A stretch of 7,045 nt of DNA from Oligoflexia bacterium (GTDB taxonomy: Bacteria > Bdellovibrionota > UBA1018 > CAIMNF01), in contig CAIOKW010000166.1 of assembly GCA_903858975.1 (NCBI GenBank), positions 1-7,045 of the forward strand, in the 5' to 3' direction. Of the stretch, positions 1 to 5,676 are shown one piece after another (the first letter of the stretch is position 1; every line of letters begins with the position of its first letter). Made by a program: the position numbers and the translations under genes. The notes under the pieces are model-generated. The model ran no database searches, was not told the origin of the DNA, and saw only the letters and a program-made list of their open reading frames with translations.

Positions 1-1
1 C

Positions 2-970
2 CAAAGTAGTGCGGATGAAAAAATTCGCTTTGAAAAACCCCTACAAAAACTTGCATTCCACAGCATGGGCGTGATCAGTTTCTTATTCACCTTCACCTTC
101 CTTCGCGACCTCCTTGCGCTCCCCTTTTTGATTTTTAATCAACAGCACTGGCTCTATGGCGCAACTCCTACCGAGGTAATCCTGACTTTAAGCCTGCTTT
201 GTTTATGCTGGGGACTTTTCAACGCTCGATTCCGCGTGGTGAGTCCTCGTATTGAGATCCCTATTTTGAAGCTCCCTGAGGCCCTTTCTGGCCTTCGCAT
301 TGTCCAATTGAGTGACGTCCACCTTGGCACAGGACCAAACACCGAACAAATTGGAGCCCTCGTCGATCGAGCACTCAGTTTGAGCCCGGACATTATTGTA
401 CTGACGGGAGATATCATTGACGGAGCCACTGCCGAACTAAAGGCCGAGCTCCATGAACTTTCCCGACTCAAGGCACCCCATGGCGTCTATTTTGTTCTCG
501 GGAATCACGAGTGCTATTGGAACCATGAAAACTCTATAGCAGCCATGAAATCCATCGGTGTCACCACGCTTATGAATGAAGGGGTGGAATTCCAAATTCG
601 AGGAGAGTCGGTCTACATTGCGGGAGTAAACGATCCAGCACTTACCCAATTTAAAGGCAAGGGACCCGAGATTCCAACTCCCCCGGCGAACTCCAGCTTT
701 AAGCTGCTCTTGGCTCATCAACCTCAAATTGCTAAAAAAGTGGCCGAACATCCCTATCACCTTCAACTTTCGGGTCACACCCATGGCGGCCAATTCTTTC
801 CTTGGAACCTTTTTGTAAAACGAATGTACCTCCATCCCGGAGGCATCGGCAGGATCAAGGACCTCTGGGTCTATGTCAGTCACGGAAGTGGTTACTGGGG
901 CCCTCCGATCAGGCTCGGCACGGATGGTGAAGTGACCGAGATCCTGATTCATCCAGAGACGCAGGCCTAG
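2..970 (+). CDS. Membrane-anchored metallophosphoesterase (YkuE/YaeI/LpxG-like), 5' end cut off
   Basis: This is a calcineurin-like metallophosphoesterase that hydrolyses phosphoester or pyrophosphate bonds with two metal ions. The frame is open to the window edge, so the true start lies outside. An ATG at 65 exists, but the codons before it (ending KLAFHS) read like the lead-in to the next membrane helix, so I treat it as internal. Counting from that ATG, hydrophobic segments lie at about 3-24 and 36-53. The catalytic domain follows: DVH (84-86), GDIID (115-119), GNHE (146-149), AHQP (217-220) and GHTHGG (237-242), which is the full metal-ligand set in the right order. A basic and hydrophobic segment follows GHTHGG, and SHGSGYWGPPIRLG lies near the end, as in YkuE/YaeI-type enzymes. 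Some relatives (chlamydial LpxG) cleave UDP-diacylglucosamine in lipid A synthesis. Others act at the cell wall or on unknown substrates, so the substrate here is open. The stop is 9 bp before the ABC-F gene, suggesting co-transcription. Confidence 0.9.
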   Translation, partial: QSSADEKIRFEKPLQKLAFHSMGVISFLFTFTFLRDLLALPFLIFNQQHWLYGATPTEVILTLSLLCLCWGLFNARFRVVSPRIEIPILKLPEALSGLRIVQLSDVHLGTGPNTEQIGALVDRALSLSPDIIVLTGDIIDGATAELKAELHELSRLKAPHGVYFVLGNHECYWNHENSIAAMKSIGVTTLMNEGVEFQIRGESVYIAGVNDPALTQFKGKGPEIPTPPANSSFKLLLAHQPQIAKKVAEHPYHLQLSGHTHGGQFFPWNLFVKRMYLHPGGIGRIKDLWVYVSHGSGYWGPPIRLGTDGEVTEILIHPETQA

Positions 971-979
971 GAATTACCC

Positions 980-2902
980 ATGCTACAAATACGCGGTCTT
1001 GGAAAAAGTTTTGGTTCTAAAGTTCTCTTCGAAGATGCTGACGTATTTTTGGGTGAAAAACAAAAAGTGGCTTTGATTGGTCCCAATGGATCTGGAAAAA
1101 GTACGCTCATTAAACTCATCCTCGGACAAGACCATTCAGAACAGGGTGAAATTCAAAAGGGAAGACACGTCCGCATTGGACACCTCGCTCAAGAGCTTCC
1201 AAAATTTGAAAATCGAACTCTCCGCGAAGAAGTCATGCGACTGGATGGAAGACGCGAAGAAATATTAAAAGCAAAGGCGGAGCTAGAAGAGCTCCTGACG
1301 ACCGATGCAAGCGAGACCGTACTTTCGCAATATGCACGTATTTTGGAGGAATTCGAACTTTTTGATGAGTATCGACTTCCTTCTCGTGCAGAACAGATCA
1401 TGGACGGCGTGGGCTTCCAAGCAAAAGACTATGATCGAAATTTAAGCGAATTTAGCGGTGGCTGGCTCATGCGCGCGGCGCTGGCCCGAGTTCTATTGCT
1501 CGGCCCAGATCTCTTAGTCCTCGATGAGCCAACCAATCATTTGGACTTGGAATCGCTCCTTTGGTTAGAAGAATTCCTTAGATCCTATCCAGGATCGCTC
1601 TTACTCGTGAGTCATGACCGCGCTTTTGTCAATCGACTGGTCGAATCGGTATGGGAAATTGATCAGCATAAAATCAATGTTTACTCTGGGAATCTCGACG
1701 CCTATGTCGTTCAAAAAGAAGAACGCCTGAAAGTACTTGAGGCTGCGCGCGCAGGACAAGAAGCGAAAATTGCTGAAATGAGAGCGTTCGTAGACCGCTT
1801 TGGGGCAAAGGCCACCAAAGCCCGGCAGGCACAAAGCCGGATGAAACAAATTGAAAAAATTGAAGCCACAATGACGGATCTTCCCGAAGAACGTCAAAAC
1901 GTAAACTTTAGCTTTCCGTCCTGTCCGCCCAGCGGCAAAGAAGTCATCACTTTTAAAAAAGGCGCGGTTCGATTCCCAGATAAAACTATTTTTCAAAACC
2001 TTGATTGGATTTTACCCCGTGGAGCACGAGTTGCAATTGTAGGCGTGAATGGTGCTGGGAAAACCACACTCTTAAAAACGCTCGCTCATCAGTTACGCCT
2101 TACCGAAGGAAGTATTAAACTCGGCCACCAAGTTCAAATCGGCTATTACTCACAAATGCAGGCCGAGAGTCTAGATTTAGAAAGAACTATTCTTGAGGAA
2201 CTCGAGAATACAGCTCCCCAGCTTACTCTTGCTCAAGTACGTGGCGTCGCAGGTGCATTTCTGTTTACCGGTGAGTCCGTCTACAAACGGATTAAGGTGC
2301 TCTCAGGAGGAGAAAAAGCACGCGTCGCGCTGGCAAAGCTACTGCTCACTCCTCATAACTTTCTACTTCTCGATGAGCCTACCAACCATCTTGATGCTGA
2401 GTCGAGAGGCGTCCTCTTACAAGCATTGACCGAATATGAAGGCACTCTGTGCTTGGTTTCCCATGATCGTGACTTTGTGGCGCCCCTGGTGGATCAGCTA
2501 CTTGAAATGAATGGGGGCGAAGTGATCCCGCTCATTCAAACCTACGAAGAGTATTTGGCAAAAAAGATTCAGGAGACTCGCGACCGAATTAAAACAGGTG
2601 GCTCTTCATCCCAGAAGTCCGAAAAGAAGGAAGAACCGACCACAAACAAAAAATCTGAAAAGCCCTCCAATAATCAAATCAGAAATTGGAACAAAGAGTT
2701 CGCAACTCTAGAGGGCGAAATTCTAAAACTCGAAGAGAAACTCGGAACTTTAAACCACCAGCTATCCACTGAAGATTTTAGTTCTAATCCAAGCGAACTA
2801 AGAAAGCTGATCGATGAACAGAGTGAAAAACAAATTCAGCTTGATCAAAAACTTGCCCGATGGGAAGAAGTGGGTGGCTTAATTGCTCAATGGGGATCCT
2901 AG
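980..2902 (+). CDS. ABC-F family ATPase, YdiF/YheS type
   Basis: This is a cytosolic ATPase with two ABC domains and no membrane segments. ABC-F proteins bind ribosomes and act on translation; this is family knowledge and was not shown here. Domain 1 has Walker A GPNGSGKST (34-42), signature FSGGW (158-162), Walker B with DEPTNHLD (182-189) and switch His212. The inter-domain linker (about 235-300) carries FGAKATKARQAQSRMKQIEKIE-like sequence, matching the YheS/YdiF branch rather than Uup. Domain 2 has Walker A GVNGAGKTT (355-363), signature LSGGEKAR (441-448), DEPTNHLD (465-472) and His495. Both Walker B glutamates (183, 466) are present, so both sites look active. After residue 540 comes a Lys/Ser/Glu-rich spacer and a predicted coiled coil (about 567-630), the usual C-terminal extension of this branch. 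At 640 residues it has normal length. AGGAA at 969-973, 6 nt before the ATG, supports the start. The antibiotic-resistance ABC-F branches seem less likely, since those usually lack this tail. Confidence 0.93.
   Translation: MLQIRGLGKSFGSKVLFEDADVFLGEKQKVALIGPNGSGKSTLIKLILGQDHSEQGEIQKGRHVRIGHLAQELPKFENRTLREEVMRLDGRREEILKAKAELEELLTTDASETVLSQYARILEEFELFDEYRLPSRAEQIMDGVGFQAKDYDRNLSEFSGGWLMRAALARVLLLGPDLLVLDEPTNHLDLESLLWLEEFLRSYPGSLLLVSHDRAFVNRLVESVWEIDQHKINVYSGNLDAYVVQKEERLKVLEAARAGQEAKIAEMRAFVDRFGAKATKARQAQSRMKQIEKIEATMTDLPEERQNVNFSFPSCPPSGKEVITFKKGAVRFPDKTIFQNLDWILPRGARVAIVGVNGAGKTTLLKTLAHQLRLTEGSIKLGHQVQIGYYSQMQAESLDLERTILEELENTAPQLTLAQVRGVAGAFLFTGESVYKRIKVLSGGEKARVALAKLLLTPHNFLLLDEPTNHLDAESRGVLLQALTEYEGTLCLVSHDRDFVAPLVDQLLEMNGGEVIPLIQTYEEYLAKKIQETRDRIKTGGSSSQKSEKKEEPTTNKKSEKPSNNQIRNWNKEFATLEGEILKLEEKLGTLNHQLSTEDFSSNPSELRKLIDEQSEKQIQLDQKLARWEEVGGLIAQWGS
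2847..2867 (-). terminator. Candidate intrinsic terminator for the lytic transglycosylase gene, inside the ABC-F gene
   Basis: On the minus strand, CTTCCC-ATC-GGGCAAG can fold into a six-pair stem (CCC/GGG and CTT/AAG, one bulged C, three-base loop). It is followed directly by five T (plus-strand A run 2847-2851). The hairpin begins about 31 nt after the transglycosylase stop. No gap exists between the convergent genes, so a terminator must lie inside the opposing coding sequence. The stem is short, so the call is tentative. Confidence 0.4.
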
Positions 2903-3633
2903 TTTTTCGCAAGCTTCTTGGTGAGATTAATCGTATTTTCCCAAGCAGCCTTGCTCTGAACTTTTGAATCACCCTTTGCTTGGAAACCAGAATATAAAGC
3001 GATATATCGCTTCATCACGGCTTGAACATATTCCTTAGGTTTCTTATTTTCAGAAATCATTTTGCGAAGTTTCTTTGGTCCGACATTATAAGCGGATACA
3101 TAAAGTCTGCTTGCTGAATCGAACTGATGGCGAAGTTTGTCCATGAGGGCCGCTCCAATCCATACATTGACTTCAGGTTGATAGAGAGACTTCGCTCCAT
3201 GATATTCAAGATCATAAAGTCCCGCAATCCACTCAGCTGTTTTTGGGAGAATTTGCATTAAACCGATCTCACCCACAGTGCCTTTTCTCTTTGGATTAAA
3301 GCTACTCTCATTTTGAATCACAGCCATCAAAAACACAGGATCGAGCTCGAATTCATTTGCGGCATCTAAGATCGCCTCAGAAACAGCACCGGATTTTGAT
3401 TTAAACTCTTTAGGGAGAAACTTAAGGGTTGTGGCCTTAACAAAGTTTTGAATGTCTTCTGTTGCTTCATTCTTTCGAACCACTTTGCGCTTATAAGAAT
3501 TTCCTAGAAGTTCCTTCGCGTGACTCAAACGAACTTCACTCGGAACACGATCGACTTCCTTTGCAAGCGCTGGAGAGATTAAACCAAAACTCATCATCAA
3601 TACAGACAGTTGAAGGAAATTCTTGATTACCAT
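2899..3633 (-). CDS. Periplasmic lytic transglycosylase (SLT/GH23 domain)
   Basis: This secreted enzyme cleaves the MurNAc-GlcNAc bond of peptidoglycan without water, leaving 1,6-anhydro-MurNAc. The N-terminus is a typical Sec signal: Lys4, a hydrophobic core (6-20) and an ALA cleavage site at 22-24. No lipobox Cys is seen, so the product should be soluble in the periplasm. After a basic linker (25-80) comes the SLT domain, about 82-215. It contains ESSFNP with catalytic Glu109, GEIGLMQILP (121-130) and AYNVGP (181-186), the classic family-1 motifs in order, then a YV...RY segment. The total of 244 residues is short, with one domain and no visible LysM or SPOR domain. The ATG at 3633 gives the complete signal peptide, although the upstream Shine-Dalgarno (AAGAG) is weak. 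Its stop codon lies in the same CTAG as the ABC-F stop. It follows the receiver-PilZ gene by 140 bp on the same strand and may have its own promoter there. The exact peptidoglycan role (growth, remodelling, predation) cannot be told. Confidence 0.92.
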   Translation of the reverse strand: MVIKNFLQLSVLMMSFGLISPALAKEVDRVPSEVRLSHAKELLGNSYKRKVVRKNEATEDIQNFVKATTLKFLPKEFKSKSGAVSEAILDAANEFELDPVFLMAVIQNESSFNPKRKGTVGEIGLMQILPKTAEWIAGLYDLEYHGAKSLYQPEVNVWIGAALMDKLRHQFDSASRLYVSAYNVGPKKLRKMISENKKPKEYVQAVMKRYIALYSGFQAKGDSKVQSKAAWENTINLTKKLAKN

Positions 3634-3707
3634 ACTCTTAAGTAATACAAGCTTCGGGCCAAGTTTTAGTGATTCATTTCGCGGGTCTTTTAAGCAGCCT
3701 AAAACCC

Positions 3708-3724
3708 AATGTGTACATATTCTA
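3708..3724 (-). promoter_or_regulatory. Possible promoter and palindromic operator upstream of the lytic transglycosylase gene
   Basis: On the minus strand, TAGAAT at 3724-3719 matches the -10 consensus at five of six positions, preceded by TGCA. No convincing -35 is seen. Overlapping its downstream edge is the near-perfect palindrome AATgTGTACAtATT (plus strand, 3708-3721; 12 of 14 symmetric). A repressor bound there would cover the -10 to +1 region. The predicted leader is about 78 nt. Both elements are short and may be chance. Confidence 0.3.
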
Positions 3725-3773
3725 TGCAGGTGTCAGAAACAAAATGGACTCGACCGGAGTGATAGAAAATGAA

Positions 3774-4499
3774 TTACTCGCTCGTCGCGCGGCCTCGTTT
3801 TGGAATAAACGCTTTAGGTTGGCTTTTACCCAGCAATTCTTTTAATTGACTGATAGAATCCCCATTTAAATAGGTAAACTCAATTCCCGTTCCTTTGGGT
3901 AAGGAATCGGATGCATTTCGCCTCACCCAGCGAACAATACCGCAGCCCTGAAGCACCTTTAAACTATCTTCCACTACCACTTCAAGCTGTACTGAATCGC
4001 CGATGGCGTAATCGACCTGATCCTCGATATAAATGCCCCCTCTTCCCAAACTCACGTGTTCCTCAGATTTAGCAGCAAGTAATTTTGAGGGTAAAGGCGT
4101 GGGTTCCACTTTGAGACGATCCTCAAGCTGCTTCATCAGGAAAATGACCCGTTCAAGAAGCTCACTCACATCAAAGGGTTTAGAAAGTATGGCATCCGCT
4201 CCAATGTCATAAGCCGCATCGGTCGACAAATCGGAGAAGCCGGTAATCAGAAGCACCACAGGCGTGTTCCTTTCTAGCTTTCGAAGATTCCTTAATAACT
4301 CAATCCCATCTCCGCCGGGCATCCGAATATCTGAAACCACCACATGGACAGGCTGCTGTTGAAGTAAGGCAAATGCCTCGGTACCATTTGAAGCTTCAAA
4401 AACCGTGGCTCCTTCCAACTCAAAAACATCGCGCAAGATTTCCCTGAGCATGGGCTCATCATCGACTACTAGAACGGTTTTTGACCCTAATAAAGACAT
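3774..4499 (-). CDS. Response regulator: receiver domain fused to a degenerate PilZ-like domain
   Basis: This is a cytosolic two-component output protein. Residues 7-125 form a complete receiver: acidic pair Asp13/Asp14, phospho-acceptor Asp57 in VSDIRMPGGDG, Thr86 and Lys107 in SKPF. It should therefore accept phosphate from a histidine kinase, none of which is in the window. Residues about 129-225 look like the Myxococcus-type PilZ domain: GGIYIED strand, GDSVQLEVVVE, GCGIVRWVRR, GTGIEFTYL, then a closing helix. The c-di-GMP motifs are missing, however. No RxxxR precedes the domain, and the usual D/N-x-S-x-x-G reads SLGRGG (150-155). Canonical c-di-GMP binding is therefore unlikely, and the domain may work by protein contact. 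There is no DNA-binding domain. The ATG at 4499 starts right before the first receiver strand, with GGGGG 5 nt upstream as a poor Shine-Dalgarno. The C-terminal tail is basic. It is divergent from the GreA/B-like gene. Confidence 0.88.
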   Translation of the reverse strand: MSLLGSKTVLVVDDEPMLREILRDVFELEGATVFEASNGTEAFALLQQQPVHVVVSDIRMPGGDGIELLRNLRKLERNTPVVLLITGFSDLSTDAAYDIGADAILSKPFDVSELLERVIFLMKQLEDRLKVEPTPLPSKLLAAKSEEHVSLGRGGIYIEDQVDYAIGDSVQLEVVVEDSLKVLQGCGIVRWVRRNASDSLPKGTGIEFTYLNGDSISQLKELLGKSQPKAFIPKRGRATSE

Positions 4500-4527
4500 A
4501 CCAACCCCCAGAAATTACCTTCCCCTT

Positions 4528-4556
4528 ATCATACGATAGGCTGGATTCAGTGGAGA
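4528..4556 (-). promoter_or_regulatory. Possible promoter of the receiver-PilZ gene
   Basis: On the minus strand, TATGAT (4533-4528) matches the -10 consensus at five of six positions. It lies 17 bp from TCTCCA (4556-4551), a weak three-of-six -35. Transcription would begin near 4521, giving a leader of about 22 nt. The position fits, but the -35 is poor. Confidence 0.3.
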
Positions 4557-4642
4557 GAAAAAAGCGAGGATTCGATTAAAAACTACGATTTTAGTTGAAG
4601 AAAAAGGAGGAAAAAAAACTGAAACTCAAGGAAACTAGAGCC

Positions 4643-5134
4643 ATGATCACTTCTCCGCACAAAACCAAGGTACTCAACGCCTTCCTCGATGCCTTAACGT
4701 CTGAGTTAAAGACCATGAAAGATTTTGCACGATCGGCTAACGAAGATGCCACTCATGAAGAGGCGCAATCCGAAGATAAACATGACACCCGAGCGATTGA
4801 AGCTGCATACCTCGCTAAAGGCCAGGCAAAACGAGTGAACGATCTTGAGGCCACCCTCCGCGAATTCCAAAAACTACTGGAGTCCCCTCCTCAGCAAAGG
4901 GATCGCGTGAGCAGTGGCTGTCTTGTGAAATACGAATGCGACGGTGAAATTCTGGAGTCCCTTTTTTCCACTTTTGGGGGAGGGACGCGCATCGAATTTG
5001 AATCTAAAATCATTCAAATCATTAATCCCCACTCCCCCCTTGGAGAAGCACTCGAAGGTTTAAAAGTGGGCGAAGAGGTAACCTTCGAAACCAAAAATCA
5101 CGATAAGAATTATCGTATCCTCGAGATCAATTAA
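4643..5134 (+). CDS. GreA/GreB-family transcription elongation factor-like protein
   Basis: Gre factors enter the RNA polymerase secondary channel with a coiled coil and stimulate transcript cleavage in stalled complexes. From the ATG at 4643 the protein has 163 residues, close to GreA (about 158). Residues 6-80 should form the antiparallel coil. Its tip region, ATHEEAQSEDKHDTRAIEAAY (about 36-56), is rich in acidic residues, as needed to hold magnesium in the polymerase active site. Residues 88-163 form the C-terminal FKBP-like domain, with the hallmark SPLGEALEGLKVGEEV (131-146). The coil sequence differs from true GreA and resembles a separate GreA/B-like group seen in myxobacteria and relatives, so it may be an extra factor rather than the main GreA. 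The start is uncertain. I prefer this ATG because AAGGAAA (4628-4634) lies 8 nt upstream. In-frame TTG (4595) and CTG (4619) would add 16 or 8 Lys/Glu-rich residues. Its stop shares TTAA with the DoxX-family gene. Confidence 0.82.
   Translation: MITSPHKTKVLNAFLDALTSELKTMKDFARSANEDATHEEAQSEDKHDTRAIEAAYLAKGQAKRVNDLEATLREFQKLLESPPQQRDRVSSGCLVKYECDGEILESLFSTFGGGTRIEFESKIIQIINPHSPLGEALEGLKVGEEVTFETKNHDKNYRILEIN
5093..5116 (-). terminator. Candidate intrinsic terminator for the DoxX-family gene, inside the GreA/B-like gene
   Basis: The perfect inverted repeat ACGATAA-(3 nt)-TTATCGT spans 5100-5116. On the minus strand it is followed by GA and then five T (plus-strand A run 5093-5097). It begins 14 nt past the DoxX-family stop codon. 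The seven-pair stem has only two GC pairs, so strength is doubtful. Nothing like a T run follows it on the plus strand, so it would serve only the minus-strand gene. Confidence 0.42.
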
Positions 5135-5532
5135 GCACTTCGTTTGAATTTGATATGAGTCACTTCGCTCGAAAGCTGACGCATCTCATTCCGTTTTAAA
5201 ACCAGAAGAATCCCAGACAGGGCTCCTAAGAGGAACGCGGGCATAGCACTCCCCCCAATTAAAAATAAATGCGTTAGAACAGCCCCAATCATGGTGCATA
5301 CTAATAACGTAGCTCCTACGGGCGCGTACGCGGCGGAAAACATGAGAAGTCCTGAGACGAGCTCAATTGCCCCGGTGAAATAGCGAAACCACTGCCCAAG
5401 GCCAATTTGCCGAAACATCTGAACCATGGCTTCAACACCGGTTAACTTTGCCATCCCTACCGAGATAAACACCATCGCTAGAAGAATTTGAATCGACCAC
5501 ATCGTACCTTTTCTTACTGTTGAACCTTTCAT
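5131..5532 (-). CDS. DoxX-family integral membrane protein
   Basis: This is a small inner-membrane protein of 133 residues, the usual DoxX-family length. Four hydrophobic helices are visible at about 11-29, 48-67, 71-91 and 95-112. The family pattern is recognisable: a first helix ending in GMAKLTG, then VQMFRQIGLGQWFRYFTGAIELVSGLLM (34-64). The N-terminal and C-terminal ends are basic, which suggests both face the cytoplasm. DoxX-like proteins are linked to quinone or redox functions and thiol stress in a few species, but most members, including this one, have no assigned reaction. The ATG at 5532 is supported by GAGGGG (5543-5538) 5 nt upstream. An alternative in-frame ATG at residue 11 would leave the first helix with almost no lead-in. 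The gene is divergent from selD and convergent with the GreA/B-like gene, sharing its stop tetramer. A TATAAT box lies about 45 bp upstream. Confidence 0.85.
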   Translation of the reverse strand: MKGSTVRKGTMWSIQILLAMVFISVGMAKLTGVEAMVQMFRQIGLGQWFRYFTGAIELVSGLLMFSAAYAPVGATLLVCTMIGAVLTHLFLIGGSAMPAFLLGALSGILLVLKRNEMRQLSSEVTHIKFKRSA

Positions 5533-5577
5533 AAGCGCCCCTCGCTGCTTTCATTAAAGCTAATTCTTTAGAAGCAA

Positions 5578-5583
5578 ATTATA
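5578..5583 (-). promoter_or_regulatory. -10 box of the DoxX-family gene promoter
   Basis: On the minus strand a perfect TATAAT is preceded by TGCA. No good -35 is found 16-18 bp upstream (the 17-bp site reads TACGGA). Initiation near 5571 would give a leader of about 38 nt containing the strong GAGGGG Shine-Dalgarno. The same AT-rich block reads TATATG on the plus strand (5580-5585) and could serve the selD side as well. Confidence 0.45.
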
Positions 5584-5596
5584 TGCAAGCGAAGAG

Positions 5597-5615
5597 CGCC
5601 TCCGTAGTCGAGGTG
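5597..5615 (+). promoter_or_regulatory. RNA hairpin covering the leader-peptide Shine-Dalgarno upstream of selD
   Basis: CGCCTC (5597-5602) can pair with GAGGTG (5610-5615) across a seven-base loop: five Watson-Crick pairs and one G-U. The 3' arm is exactly the Shine-Dalgarno of the short ORF that begins at 5622, so folding would hide it. No T run follows, so it is not a terminator. Whether the hairpin forms and responds to anything is inference. Confidence 0.4.
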
Positions 5616-5621
5616 GACAAA

Positions 5622-5672
5622 ATGCATGGACAAAAAGTGACTTACTGGAGCTTGGTTTGGTGTTATCATTAA
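5622..5672 (+). CDS. Candidate 16-residue leader peptide ahead of selD
   Basis: This short ORF encodes MHGQKVTYWSLVWCYH and ends in TAA. It begins 6 nt after GAGGTG (5610-5615), which matches the 16S anti-Shine-Dalgarno well. It ends 4 nt before the selD ATG and is in a different frame. selD itself has no Shine-Dalgarno and no other start codon between the upstream in-frame TGA (5638-5640) and its ATG. Ribosomes finishing this ORF could therefore restart on selD. The peptide is rich in Trp and Tyr and has a Cys codon third from the end. It does not resemble a known protein. A second ATG at 5626 would make only MDKK before a stop. The ORF may be chance, but ribosome site, stop position and the missing selD site fit together. 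Confidence 0.42.
   Translation: MHGQKVTYWSLVWCYH
5661..5669 (+). promoter_or_regulatory. Extended -10-like element just upstream of selD
   Basis: TGtTATCAT matches an extended -10 (TGn plus five of six of TATAAT). The 17-bp-spaced -35 position reads CTTACT, only three of six. Initiation 7-8 nt downstream would fall at 5676-5677, the selD ATG itself, giving a leaderless mRNA. This competes with the coupled leader-peptide model, since the element lies inside that short ORF. Confidence 0.25.
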
Positions 5673-5676
5673 ATGC

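Noticed and set aside
437..952. 171-codon open frame on the minus strand within the metallophosphoesterase gene
   Set aside because: It is antisense to a gene with complete catalytic motifs and its own translation shows no recognisable domain. It is a shadow frame.
1601..1996. 131-codon open frame on the minus strand within the ABC-F gene
   Set aside because: It lies opposite a clearly conserved linker and NBD sequence, and no family features are visible in it.
3683..3707. Hairpin GGGTTTT/AAGACCC on the minus strand in the gap upstream of the transglycosylase gene
   Set aside because: The 7-pair stem has an 11-nt loop and a G-U pair and is not followed by a T run, so it is not a terminator. 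No link to a ribosome site is seen.
3674..3718. 14-codon minus-strand ORF upstream of the transglycosylase gene
   Set aside because: It has no Shine-Dalgarno and is not positioned for coupling, unlike the ORF before selD.
3731..3760. Possible terminator after the receiver-PilZ gene (ACTC-CGGTC-GAGT then a T-rich stretch, minus strand)
   Set aside because: It has only four base pairs and an interrupted T run. Too weak to call.
5155..5197. Imperfect long hairpin followed by four T on the plus strand after the GreA/B-like gene
   Set aside because: The stem has several bulges and the T run is short. It is mentioned only as a weaker counterpart of the minus-strand terminator.
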